Positions 45,711 to 54,174 of a DNA stretch of 64,000 nt are shown here, one piece after another. Positions within the stretch are counted from its first letter, which is position 1, and every line of letters begins with the position of its first letter. Made by a program: the position numbers and the translations under genes. Location: assembly GCA_965246925.1 (NCBI GenBank), contig OZ251994.1, positions 3,720,001 to 3,784,000 of the forward strand, in the 5' to 3' direction. Source of the stretch: JANPPS01 sp965246925. Lineage in GTDB: Bacteria > Pseudomonadota > Alphaproteobacteria > Acetobacterales > Acetobacteraceae. The notes beneath the pieces were generated by a model. The model was not told where the DNA came from. It saw only the letters and a program-made list of their open reading frames with translations, and made no database searches.

Positions 45711-48339
45711 CGGGCGCCTCGATCACCACCTCGTCCGGCGTATCGTCCTCGAGGATCGGGAACACGCTGGTCACATGCTCGGTCTCGCCCAGCCGGAATA
45801 GGGTGACACCCATGCTGGTGCGGCCGGTGACCCGCACCTGGTCGGACGGGACGCGGATCAGCCGGCCCTCGTCGGTCACCAACATGACGCCATCGCCGGG
45901 CCGGACCGGAAAGCTGGCCACCACCGCCGTGCCGTTCCGGGCCGACAGCGTGATGTTGGCGATTCCCTGCCCGCCCCGGTTGGTGACCCGGTAGCGCGAC
46001 GCGAACGACCGCTTGCCGAACCCGGCGTTGGTGACCGTCAGCAGGATTTCCTCGTCCGGCGCATGCGCCTCCACGCTGTCCGTCTCGGCCTCCTCCTCGG
46101 CCTCGCTCACCTCCTGCTCCACGTGGCGGAGCACGGATAGGCTGATGACCTCGTCGCCGGGCTGGAGCCGGATACCGCGGACGCCGGACGATTCGCGGCC
46201 GCTGAACACGCGTAGGTTCTCGGCGATCTGGAACCGGATGCACCGCCCGCCGCGGGTGGCGAGGAACACGTCATCCCCCTCCCGGCAGGTCGCGACGCCG
46301 ATCAGGTGGTCCCCCTCGTCCAGCTTCATCGCGATCAGCCCGGCGGCCCGCACGTTGCGGAAATCGCTTAGTTTATTGCGGCGCACCCCCCCGCTCGCGG
46401 TCGCGAACGCCAGGTGCAGGTTCTCCCACATACTCTCGTCCTGCGGCAGCGGCAGCACGGTCGTGATGGTATCGGTGCCGAGTTCCGGCAGCAGGTTGAC
46501 CAGGGCGCGCCCCTTGGCCGTAGGGCTCGCCTCCGGCAGGCGCCAGACCTTCTCCCGAAACGCCTTACCACCCGAGGAGAAGAACAGCACCCATTGGTGC
46601 GTGTGCGCGTTGAAGCTGCGGATCACCACGTCGTCCCCGCGCGTCCCCGCCCCGGTGCGGCCGCGGCCCCCCCGGTTCTGCTGCCGGAAGATATCCAGCG
46701 CGGTGCGCTTGATGAAGCCGTCCCGGGTGATGGTCACCACCATCTGGCCGGGCTCGATCAGGCTTTCGTCATCCTGGTCCGCCGCCGCGTCCACGATGCT
46801 GGTCTGCCGCGGGCTCGCGATCTCGGCGCGGATCTTCACCAGCTCCTCGGTCATGACCTCGAGCCTGCGGATCCGGCTATCGAGGATGCCCAGCAGCTCG
46901 CGGATATCGCCACCGACCTTCTGCAGATCCTCCTGGATCTTATCCCGCTCGAGGCCCGTGAGGCGCGCGAGGCGTAGCTCCAGGATGCCGCGCGCCTGCG
47001 CGTCGGTGAGGCGGACGGTGCCGTCCACGATCTGGTTGCCGACATCGTCGATCAACGCCAGCAACGCGCTCACGTCCCCCGCCGGCCAGACCTTGTCCAG
47101 CAACGCGAGCCGCGCCGCCGTGCTGTCCGGGCTCGCGCGGATGATGCGGATCACCTCGTCGATGTTGGCGACCGCGATGCCGAGGCCTACCAGCAGATGC
47201 GCCCTGTCCCGCGCCTTGTTCAGCTCATACGCGCTCCGCCGGCTGATGACCTCTTCGCGGAACCGGATGAAGATCTCGAGCGCGTCCTTCAGCCCCAATA
47301 GCCGCGGGCGCCCGTTATCCAGCGCGAGCATGTTCATGCCGAACCCGGTCTGCAGCTGGGTGAACCGGTACAGCTGGTTCAATACGACCTCGGGCGTCGC
47401 GTCCCGCTTCAGCTCGATCACGATCCGCATGCCGTCCCGGTCGCTCTCATCCCGCAGGTCGCTGATACCCTCGACCTCCTTGGCCCGCACCAGCTCGGCA
47501 ATCCGCTCCAGCAGCGTCTTCTTGTTCACCTGGTAGGGGATTTCGTTCACGACGATCGCGACGCGCCCGCCGCGCATATCCTCGAACACCGCCTTGGCGC
47601 GGATCACGATACCGCCGCGGCCAGTCTCGAAGGCGTTGCGGATGCCGGACCGCCCCAGGATGATACCGCCGGTGGGGAAATCGGGGCCGGGCACGATCTG
47701 CATCAGCTCCTCGAGCGTGGTCGCGGGCTCGCGGATCAGCGCCAGCGTGGCGTCGATGATCTCACCGGGGTTGTGCGGCGGGATGTTGGTGGCCATCCCC
47801 ACCGCGATACCCTCGCCGCCATTGATCAGCAGGTTCGGGAACCCGGCCGGCAACACCTTCGGCTCGTGCTCGCTCTCGTCGTAGTTGGCCTGGAAATCGA
47901 CGGTGTCCTTGTCGATGTCCGCCAGCAAATACCCGGCCGACCGCGCGAGCCGCACTTCCGTATAGCGCTGCGCCGCCGGCGGATCGCCATCGACGCTACC
48001 GAAATTGCCCTGACCATCGATCAGCGGCAGCCGCAACGAGAACGTCTGCGCCATCCGGACCATGGCCATGTAGATCGCAAGGTCACCGTGCGGATGGTAC
48101 TTACCCATCACGTCCCCGACGATACGCGCCGACTTCCGGTACGGCTTGTCCGCGGTGTACCCGCTCTCATTCATGCCAAACAGGATGCGCCGATGCACCG
48201 GCTTCAACCCATCCCGCGCATCCGGCAACGCCCGGCTGACGATGACGGACATGGCATAATCAAGAAAAGACCGCCGCATCTCCTGCTCGAGATTGACAGG
48301 CGGGGTGATGGGCGCGTCGGGCGGCAGTGAATCGGACAA
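45700..48339 (-). CDS. gyrA: DNA gyrase subunit A with unusual quinolone-region residues
   Basis: 879 residues. The catalytic Tyr126 lies in PAAQRYTEVRL. The N-terminal domain has RALPDARDGLKPVHRRILFGM and GDVMGKYHPHGD. Beta-pinwheel repeats follow (from about 520, IKRTALDIFRQQNRGGRGRTGA). At the quinolone-resistance positions equivalent to E. coli Ser83 and Asp87 it has Leu87 and Met91 (HPHGDLAIYMAMVRMA). It introduces negative supercoils with GyrB. It is the first gene of gyrA-coaD-cyclophilin; a 450 nt accessory region lies beyond its start. Confidence 0.97.
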   Translation of the reverse strand: MSDSLPPDAPITPPVNLEQEMRRSFLDYAMSVIVSRALPDARDGLKPVHRRILFGMNESGYTADKPYRKSARIVGDVMGKYHPHGDLAIYMAMVRMAQTFSLRLPLIDGQGNFGSVDGDPPAAQRYTEVRLARSAGYLLADIDKDTVDFQANYDESEHEPKVLPAGFPNLLINGGEGIAVGMATNIPPHNPGEIIDATLALIREPATTLEELMQIVPGPDFPTGGIILGRSGIRNAFETGRGGIVIRAKAVFEDMRGGRVAIVVNEIPYQVNKKTLLERIAELVRAKEVEGISDLRDESDRDGMRIVIELKRDATPEVVLNQLYRFTQLQTGFGMNMLALDNGRPRLLGLKDALEIFIRFREEVISRRSAYELNKARDRAHLLVGLGIAVANIDEVIRIIRASPDSTAARLALLDKVWPAGDVSALLALIDDVGNQIVDGTVRLTDAQARGILELRLARLTGLERDKIQEDLQKVGGDIRELLGILDSRIRRLEVMTEELVKIRAEIASPRQTSIVDAAADQDDESLIEPGQMVVTITRDGFIKRTALDIFRQQNRGGRGRTGAGTRGDDVVIRSFNAHTHQWVLFFSSGGKAFREKVWRLPEASPTAKGRALVNLLPELGTDTITTVLPLPQDESMWENLHLAFATASGGVRRNKLSDFRNVRAAGLIAMKLDEGDHLIGVATCREGDDVFLATRGGRCIRFQIAENLRVFSGRESSGVRGIRLQPGDEVISLSVLRHVEQEVSEAEEEAETDSVEAHAPDEEILLTVTNAGFGKRSFASRYRVTNRGGQGIANITLSARNGTAVVASFPVRPGDGVMLVTDEGRLIRVPSDQVRVTGRTSMGVTLFRLGETEHVTSVFPILEDDTPDEVVIEAPDAG

Positions 48340-48622
48340 AGGGCGATCTCGCTAAGGGCCTTCTACCTAGCCCGGTTCCAAGCCCGGGCAAAGGCCCGAC
48401 GCCAGAGACTGAGCGGTCAGATCAAACCTCCACCATCCCCCCAGCCTAACGCTCCGCCCGCTTTGCGCCTCAATCTCGGACACACGAGGCCACAGGTCGC
48501 ATGCTCCAAAGGGGAAGCGCGCTGTGTGGTTGCAAGCGCGAGATGATAAGTGGACAGGTAGCGGCCAAGCCAGATGTTATCAGGCGGCTCTTAAGAGCAA
48601 CCACGCGGTAGGATGAGAGCGA
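48340..48622. other. Intergenic between gyrA and the helicase-nuclease locus
   Basis: It holds the gyrA promoter on the left and the promoter of the accessory locus on the right. The part near gyrA is GC-rich; the right part is visibly lower in GC. No further gene seen. Confidence 0.5.
48587..48598. promoter_or_regulatory. 12-bp perfect palindrome upstream of the accessory locus
   Basis: GCTCTTAAGAGC, a perfect dyad 25 nt before the GTG of the 40-codon gene and close to where its promoter should be. Its position suits an operator. The binding protein is unknown. Confidence 0.4.
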
Positions 48623-48745
48623 GTGGCGAAGCGAGACCCAAATAAGACCGCGCGCAACAAGCGCATCTCTGCGATGAAGGATCAGCTCCGCGCTCTACTG
48701 CCCCAGGTGCTTAACGAGACGGGCCTCGACAGGGAGGCCGCTTAA
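48623..48745 (+). CDS. 40-residue basic protein upstream of the helicase-nuclease
   Basis: Reads from a GTG at 48623-48625, with AGGATGAGAG upstream, to the TAA at 48743-48745. The product begins AKRDPNKTARNKRISAMKDQ and ends LLPQVLNETGLDREAA, with a strongly basic first half and a helical second half. The good Shine-Dalgarno and the position 51 nt before the helicase gene support it as a real first cistron. The abrupt end after a helix suggests it could also be the start of a longer ancestral gene cut by deletion. Family unknown. Confidence 0.55.
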   Translation: MAKRDPNKTARNKRISAMKDQLRALLPQVLNETGLDREAA

Positions 48746-48796
48746 CACAAAGCTGCGTCGCGCGGAGCCAGCGTTCAAGCGGCGAACATAACAGGA

Positions 48797-51337
48797 ATGG
48801 GCAAAATGAGCTTCTCCGACATCCCTCCCCTCACTCCTAAGCCGCCGCCGTCGGACCCGTTCGAAATATTCGCGCGGCGGCCGAGCCTGGCGGGTACCCC
48901 CAACGACCTCTGGGGCGGCCAGCGCGACGCGCTCCAGGAATGGGTAAAGGCCAGGAAGAAGCGCGACGTTCTCATCAGCCTAAACACCGGGTCCGGGAAG
49001 ACTATGCTCGGCGTGCTGATCGCGCAGAGCATGACCAATGAGAAAGCCGGGAAGTGCGTCTACGTTTGCTCAACGATCGATCTTGTCCTCCAGACCGAAC
49101 GGGAGGCAAATAAGCTAGGCATCTCGCCCACGACATACCACGGGAGCCAGTTCAGCAACACCGACTTCGAGCAGGGCAAAACCTTCTGTGTTACGACGTA
49201 CCCGTCGGTATTCAATGCTAACACGACGTTCAAGAAGCACAACGTCAACAAGTTTATATTCGATGACGCACACGTCGCTGAAAAGGCGATCCGCGACGCG
49301 TTCACGCTGAACATCTCACGGGCGACATACCCTGACCTCTTTGAACGTATCGCTCGGCTGCTGTCACCCATCTTCGCAGCGGCGGGCCTGTCCTTTAAGT
49401 TCAAGGAAGTGATGCTGCAGAAAGATAGCGCCATCGTTCTCGTCCCTCCAATGCACGCCTTGGGGGTCTCCGACCAAATATCGGAAGAGATTAGAAAGGC
49501 TCTGAACGGCAATCCCGACCTTATTTTCCCCTACAGGTATGTCTGCGATAAGATCAAAGTGTGTGGGATCACCGCATCGGGGTGGAACATCGAGATATCA
49601 CCGCCGTTCCTGCCCTCGGCGATCACGTTCCCCTTCTCTCAGGAAAACATGCGGCGGGTATACCTCTCGGCCACACTGCAGACCCAAGCGGAATTTGCCA
49701 GAGCATTTGGTACGAAGCCGGACGCCATAATCGAGCCGGAGACCGACGCGGGGAACGGTGAGCGCTGCATTCTTTTCGGGCAGCACGTCCCGGAGGAGGA
49801 GACTGGACCGAAGCTTGCCACAGCCATTCAGGCTAAGCAGAAGCTGGTCATCACTTGCCGGAGTTACCAGGAGGCCAAAGCCTGGGAGAAGCTGGCGGTC
49901 ATCCCTAAGCGGGCGGAGTTCTCGACCGACTTGGAGACGTTCAGAAACGCGACGAGCGGAGCTCTCGTCCTCGTGGCGCGGGTCGATGGGATCGACCTTC
50001 CGGACGATGTCTGCCGGGTCATGCTCATAGACGACCTCCCCAGCGGCTACAGCCAGCTTGAGCGCTTCCAGATCGAGTATTGCGCGATGACGTCGCTTGC
50101 GGCGACGAAGCTCGCCTCGCGCATCACCCAGGTCTTCGGACGGATTAACAGAGGCCGAAAGGACTACGGCGTCTTCATACTGCGCGGGAGAAACCTCAAC
50201 AACTGGCTCAGCGACGCCGAGAACGCGGCCCTCCTCCCAGAACTGCTGCAGAAGCAGCTCCTATTGGGCGACCAAGTCTCGAACTCGATGCTGCGAAACA
50301 AGAATTACGCGGCGATTATTGAAGTGATGGATTTGGTGATGGCACGCGACCCAGGGTGGATCTCAACCTATGGGTCTCGCATCGCGGACGCGGAACTGCC
50401 GCCGGAAGCGAAAGCTTCAGCGCGGGAGAAGGATGTGCTGCTGACGGAGGCCGCTCTGTCGGAGGCCGAAGCCATGTTGGCGGCCTGGCAGGGTGATTTC
50501 GAGAGCGCTGCCGCTACGCTCGCAGAGACGGCCGACAAGGCCGCAATCGCCGACACAAAGCTAGCTGGCTGGCACAACCTGTGGCTCGGCTGGTTCTACC
50601 AACTCGCCGGGGATGGTGCGGCGGCCGCGGCAGAATACACGCGGGCTCGGTCCAGGTTGGGATCTGCTGTCTACCTGCCAAAACCGGAGGCGGCAAAGGT
50701 CGCAACGGGGCAGAAGCTCTCCCTGCGGGAAAGCCGGATGTTTAATCTCGTGTCCGAGGAGCACGTCAGCAGATTCGACAAGGAAGTCCGCCTGATCAGC
50801 AAACGCTTCGAGCCGCTTGCTGACAAGGACGCCTCGTCGGCACAGCATGAGGAAGCAACGCGAGCACTCGGGGAGGGTCTCGGGTTCGCTTCTTCGAGGC
50901 CTGACAACGTGCACCGGACCGGCCCGGATGTTCTGTGGATCGATGAAGAGGATAAGTGCTGCCTCCTGTTCGAGCTGAAGACCCTTCAGAGCGGCGATAA
51001 GCCGATCACCAAGAAAGCCGTCGGTCAGGGGCACGACCATATTCAGTGGGTCAAGGACAACCATCCCGACGTTGGGATCATCGGCCTGATCTTCGTGGCC
51101 GATACGACGGAGTGCAACGGAGATGCTAACCCCTCAAACCATATGTACGTCGGGCGCTTGAGCGAGATATGCGAGACGGCGCACGACCTCATCGCCGAAA
51201 TGAAATCGATCCGGTCCTCCCTTCCGCTTGAGCGGCTGATCAAGGTCAACGGATACACCGCCGACGAAAAAAATCGGCTTACTGGTATTCTGGCCCGCAT
51301 TTCCGCCGTGCAGCTGAACACCGATACTGAGGACTAA
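48797..51337 (+). CDS. Rad3/DinG-like helicase with helical repeats and a PD-(D/E)xK-like C-terminus
   Basis: 846 residues. The N-terminal helicase core has GGQRDALQEWV (41-50), Walker A LNTGSGKTM (62-70), motif II FIFDDAHV (a DDAH box, 153-160), SATLQ (291-295), VDGIDLPDDVCRVMLIDDLP (396-415) and motif VI ITQVFGRINRG (443-453). Residues about 550-640 look like helical TPR-type repeats. The C-terminus has RTGPDVLWID, then CCLLFELK, giving Asp711-Glu726-x-Lys728, the PD-(D/E)xK nuclease pattern. I read it as a single-gene helicase-nuclease for sensing and cutting foreign DNA. It stands alone, lower in GC than its neighbours, with the 40-residue gene upstream. Confidence 0.82.
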   Translation: MGKMSFSDIPPLTPKPPPSDPFEIFARRPSLAGTPNDLWGGQRDALQEWVKARKKRDVLISLNTGSGKTMLGVLIAQSMTNEKAGKCVYVCSTIDLVLQTEREANKLGISPTTYHGSQFSNTDFEQGKTFCVTTYPSVFNANTTFKKHNVNKFIFDDAHVAEKAIRDAFTLNISRATYPDLFERIARLLSPIFAAAGLSFKFKEVMLQKDSAIVLVPPMHALGVSDQISEEIRKALNGNPDLIFPYRYVCDKIKVCGITASGWNIEISPPFLPSAITFPFSQENMRRVYLSATLQTQAEFARAFGTKPDAIIEPETDAGNGERCILFGQHVPEEETGPKLATAIQAKQKLVITCRSYQEAKAWEKLAVIPKRAEFSTDLETFRNATSGALVLVARVDGIDLPDDVCRVMLIDDLPSGYSQLERFQIEYCAMTSLAATKLASRITQVFGRINRGRKDYGVFILRGRNLNNWLSDAENAALLPELLQKQLLLGDQVSNSMLRNKNYAAIIEVMDLVMARDPGWISTYGSRIADAELPPEAKASAREKDVLLTEAALSEAEAMLAAWQGDFESAAATLAETADKAAIADTKLAGWHNLWLGWFYQLAGDGAAAAAEYTRARSRLGSAVYLPKPEAAKVATGQKLSLRESRMFNLVSEEHVSRFDKEVRLISKRFEPLADKDASSAQHEEATRALGEGLGFASSRPDNVHRTGPDVLWIDEEDKCCLLFELKTLQSGDKPITKKAVGQGHDHIQWVKDNHPDVGIIGLIFVADTTECNGDANPSNHMYVGRLSEICETAHDLIAEMKSIRSSLPLERLIKVNGYTADEKNRLTGILARISAVQLNTDTED

Positions 51338-52130
51338 CATCCGACCGTTATTGAGCCTAGGATAGTAGCCGCGAGCGAGTAATGGTGGGACCTGTCGTCC
51401 GCTTCCGGGCAGCCGGAAATACTGCGTGGAGTGCCGGCGAGAGAGAATGTGCGCTGCTGTCCGCTTCCGGGGCAGTCGGACGAGTTCGGGAACGGCGTAT
51501 TTGGGGTCGGAAGCCGCCGGTGGATCGGCGTCAGCAAAGGTCCGCTTCTCGCGTGCGCCTCTCAAAAGCCGCCAGACCGCTCCCGCCCAGTGTCCAGCTT
51601 AACGACTACGAAACGCGACCACATCACCGGCCGAACATACGGGACCGGGATCGGCTCGCCCTGGCTATAACCCCCCCCATCCGATTCAGCCGTGATCGGT
51701 CCGACAGAAGCCCGTCTGCGCATCACCCCAGCCCGACATAGTCACGCCGACGGCCTCGGGCTTGAAGCGAAAGTCCCTTCTGGAGCAGCCGCCAATGCCG
51801 AATCTGACCCGATCATCTCACCCCACATAGGCCGGTCACGCCGCTGATAGATCGGACCTCAAGCCAGGCCAGCTTCTGGACCAGATATCCGATGTCCTCA
51901 ACGATTGCATACCGCCTCTGAAGCGGCGCAGAAAATGGACATGAGCGTACAGACACTGTGTCGCTGGTTTCGCGGCTACGATCACGCCCGAAAGGGGCGG
52001 GAAGATTCGAAAGCGCGATCGGCAGCCGCACTATGCCCCAGACGAGCAATGGTGGCTGCTCCATGGTAGGGAGGACGATCGTACCTAATGCGGAGCGGAC
52101 ACCTGTCCACGACCGATAAACAGCCGCGGC
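51338..52130. other. Gene-poor accessory stretch after the helicase-nuclease
   Basis: 793 nt with no supported gene. Three copies of the short island-edge motif cluster here: GTCGTCCGCTTCCGGGC (51394), CTGTCCGCTTCCGGGGC (51457) and GGTCCGCTTCTCG (51539). Codon use of the frames that are open here is erratic, so I treat them as noise. The stretch looks like decayed island DNA. Confidence 0.55.
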
Positions 52131-52643
52131 CTATTCGCAAGCTTCGGCCACCACCACCCACAAATCCGTAGCCCCCACCCCCTGCCCGGCCGCCGTCAGC
52201 ATCGCATGCGCCTGGCCTCGGTGGTGCGTCTGGTGATTGAACATGTGCATCAGCAGCAAGGCGCGCGGACGCGTCATCTCCGCCTGCACCGCCCCGCTGA
52301 ACCAGGTCTCGTCGCCCCCCAGCCACGCCGGGTCGAGCGCCGTGGCCCAGGCCTCCAAACGCGCATCGGCGGCAACCCGCGCCGCGGTCATCCCGGCGAA
52401 ATCCATCATATAACGGTCGCTCTCCGCCAGCCCCACGCCGGGCCGGTCCCAGCCGTCGAACCGGTGCATCCACATCTGGTCCGCCCACAGCACATGGCTG
52501 AGCGTGCCGTGGATCGAGCGCCAGAACGCGCCACGGTCCTGCCGCCGGGCGTCGTCCTCCAGCGCTGCCGCCGCGGCATACACTTGGTGGTTCATTGCCG
52601 CATTGTATCCGGCAAACAGCTTGGCGTATTCCGGTGTGATCAC
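52131..52643 (-). CDS. DinB/YfiT-like four-helix protein
   Basis: 170 residues with the DinB metal-site histidines in WRSIHGTLSHVLWADQMWMHRF (His45, His49 area) and LMHMFNHQTHHRGQAHAML. Relatives are metal-dependent thiol transferases or unknown. It is divergent from the enoyl-CoA hydratase gene, 33 nt apart. Confidence 0.9.
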   Translation of the reverse strand: MITPEYAKLFAGYNAAMNHQVYAAAAALEDDARRQDRGAFWRSIHGTLSHVLWADQMWMHRFDGWDRPGVGLAESDRYMMDFAGMTAARVAADARLEAWATALDPAWLGGDETWFSGAVQAEMTRPRALLLMHMFNHQTHHRGQAHAMLTAAGQGVGATDLWVVVAEACE

Positions 52644-52676
52644 GGCGCTGGCTCCGGACAGGGATAGGACATCATC

Positions 52677-53453
52677 ATGGAAATGACGCTGCTACGGCAA
52701 GACCAGGACGGCGTCGCCCGGCTCACGCTGAACCGCCCGGCGCAGCGCAATGCGCTGTCGGTGGCGCTGATGACGGCGTTGGAAAGCGCGCTGGCCGATA
52801 TCGCCACGGACCGGTCGGTCCGCGCCGTCGTGTTGGCGGGTGCCGGGCCGGCGTTCTGCGCCGGGCACGATTTGCGGGAACTGCGCGAGCTCGATCGCTC
52901 GGCGCAGGCGGCGCTGTTCCTGCAATGCTCGCGCCTGATGCAGGCCATTATCGGACTCCGCGTGCCGGTGATCGCCTCCGTGCACGGCGTGGCGACGGCG
53001 GCGGGCTGCCAACTGGTGGCCACGTGCGATCTGGCGGTGGCCGCCGACACCGCCCGCTTCGCCACGCCCGGCGTCAACATCGGCCTGTTCTGTTCCACGC
53101 CCATGGTGGCCCTGTCCCGCGCCGTGGGACGGAAGGCTGCGATGGAGATGCTGCTCACCGGCGACATGATCACCGCGGACCGGGCGGCGGCGCTGGGCCT
53201 GGTCAACCGCGTGGTGCCGGCCGAGGCGCTAGATGCCGAGGTAACCGCGCTCGCGCAGCAAGTCGCCAGTAAGAGCGCCGCCACCGTCGCCATCGGCAAG
53301 CCGGCTTTCTACGCCCAGGCCGAGCTGACACTCGCCGACGCCTACGCCTATACGGCGCAGGTCATGGCTCATAATATGCACGAGCGCGATGCCGCCGAAG
53401 GCATCGGCGCGTTCCTGGACAAGCGGCAACCCCTTTGGGACAACACCCCATGA
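52677..53453 (+). CDS. Enoyl-CoA hydratase/isomerase family protein
   Basis: 258 residues with the crotonase fold: LNRPAQRNALSVALMTALESAL, the oxyanion-hole segment GPAFCAGHDLRELREL and GVATAAGCQLVATCDLAVAA. Of the two catalytic Glu positions of ordinary hydratases I do not see both, so it may be a related isomerase or hydrolase. The ATGA overlap with the mop gene puts it in a three-gene operon. Confidence 0.88.
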   Translation: MEMTLLRQDQDGVARLTLNRPAQRNALSVALMTALESALADIATDRSVRAVVLAGAGPAFCAGHDLRELRELDRSAQAALFLQCSRLMQAIIGLRVPVIASVHGVATAAGCQLVATCDLAVAADTARFATPGVNIGLFCSTPMVALSRAVGRKAAMEMLLTGDMITADRAAALGLVNRVVPAEALDAEVTALAQQVASKSAATVAIGKPAFYAQAELTLADAYAYTAQVMAHNMHERDAAEGIGAFLDKRQPLWDNTP

Positions 53454-53659
53454 TGAAGCTTTCGGCGCGCAATCAAATCAAGGGCAAGATCACCGAGGTC
53501 ATCCGCGGCCAGACCACCGGGCACGTTCATATCGACATCGGCGGCGGCACGATCATCCATGCCTCCATTACCAACGAGGCGATCGACGACCTGGCGCTAA
53601 AGGTGGGCGACGACGCAACCGCAGTGATCAAGGCGTCCGACGTGATGGTGGGCAAGTAA
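53450..53659 (+). CDS. Mop-type molybdate-binding protein
   Basis: 69 residues, MKLSARNQIKGKITEVIRGQ then HVHIDIGGGTIIHASITNEAIDDLALKVGDDATAVIKASDVMVGK. This is the single Mop/TOBE beta-barrel that assembles as hexamers and stores molybdate or tungstate. It overlaps the enoyl-CoA hydratase stop and precedes a small exported molybdopterin-fold gene by two nt. Confidence 0.93.
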   Translation: MMKLSARNQIKGKITEVIRGQTTGHVHIDIGGGTIIHASITNEAIDDLALKVGDDATAVIKASDVMVGK

Positions 53660-53661
53660 CC

Positions 53662-54108
53662 ATGCGCCGGTTGGTGCTGCTGGCTCTGCTATGGGCCGGT
53701 ATGGCGCATGCGCAGGTCGAACTCACCGGCCGCGTCGCCCGCCCGGTCACGCTAACCCCGGGGCTCTTGGCCGCCCAGCCTCAGATTGCGGTGGAGTTGG
53801 ACTACGAGGGCGAGAAAGGCCCGGTCCACGTCACGTTCAAAGGCGCCGCCTTATGGCCGCTGCTCGAGCAAGCCGAACCAACCGGCGACCGCCGCGACCG
53901 CCTACAGCATACCCTGCTCGCCCGCGGCCGCGATGGCTACGCAGTCGCCCTCTCCATCGGCGAACTCAGCCCGGCGCTCGAAGGCAAAACGGTGCTGATC
54001 GCCACGGAGCAAGACGGCAAGCCACTAGCCACACCCCGGCTAGTCGTGCCGGGCGACAAACACCAGGCCCGGGCGGTGCGGGAGTTGATGGGGATAGAGG
54101 TGCGATAA
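53662..54108 (+). CDS. Exported small molybdopterin-oxidoreductase-fold protein lacking the Cys ligand
   Basis: 148 residues with a signal peptide (RLVLLALLWAGMAHA-QV). The rest fits the sulfite-oxidase-type molybdopterin domain in miniature: ELTGRVARPVTLTPGLLAAQPQ, HVTFKGAALWPLLEQAEP, RDGYAVALSIGELSPALEGKTVLIATEQDGKPL and RLVVPGDKHQARAVREL. There is no cysteine anywhere, so it cannot coordinate molybdenum in the usual way. The gene follows a Mop molybdate-binding gene by two nt. It may be a binding or sensing protein; this is inference. Confidence 0.75.
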   Translation: MRRLVLLALLWAGMAHAQVELTGRVARPVTLTPGLLAAQPQIAVELDYEGEKGPVHVTFKGAALWPLLEQAEPTGDRRDRLQHTLLARGRDGYAVALSIGELSPALEGKTVLIATEQDGKPLATPRLVVPGDKHQARAVRELMGIEVR

Positions 54109-54174
54109 TGCCAAGCATAGACGTAAGTCCTTTTATAGCGTTCCGCTACGCCCTCAATGCAGCACCTCCGCGTC

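Noticed and set aside
51382..52064. Open frames after the helicase-nuclease gene
   Set aside because: Codon use is erratic in every frame, no ribosome sites, and no recognisable transposase or integrase motif.
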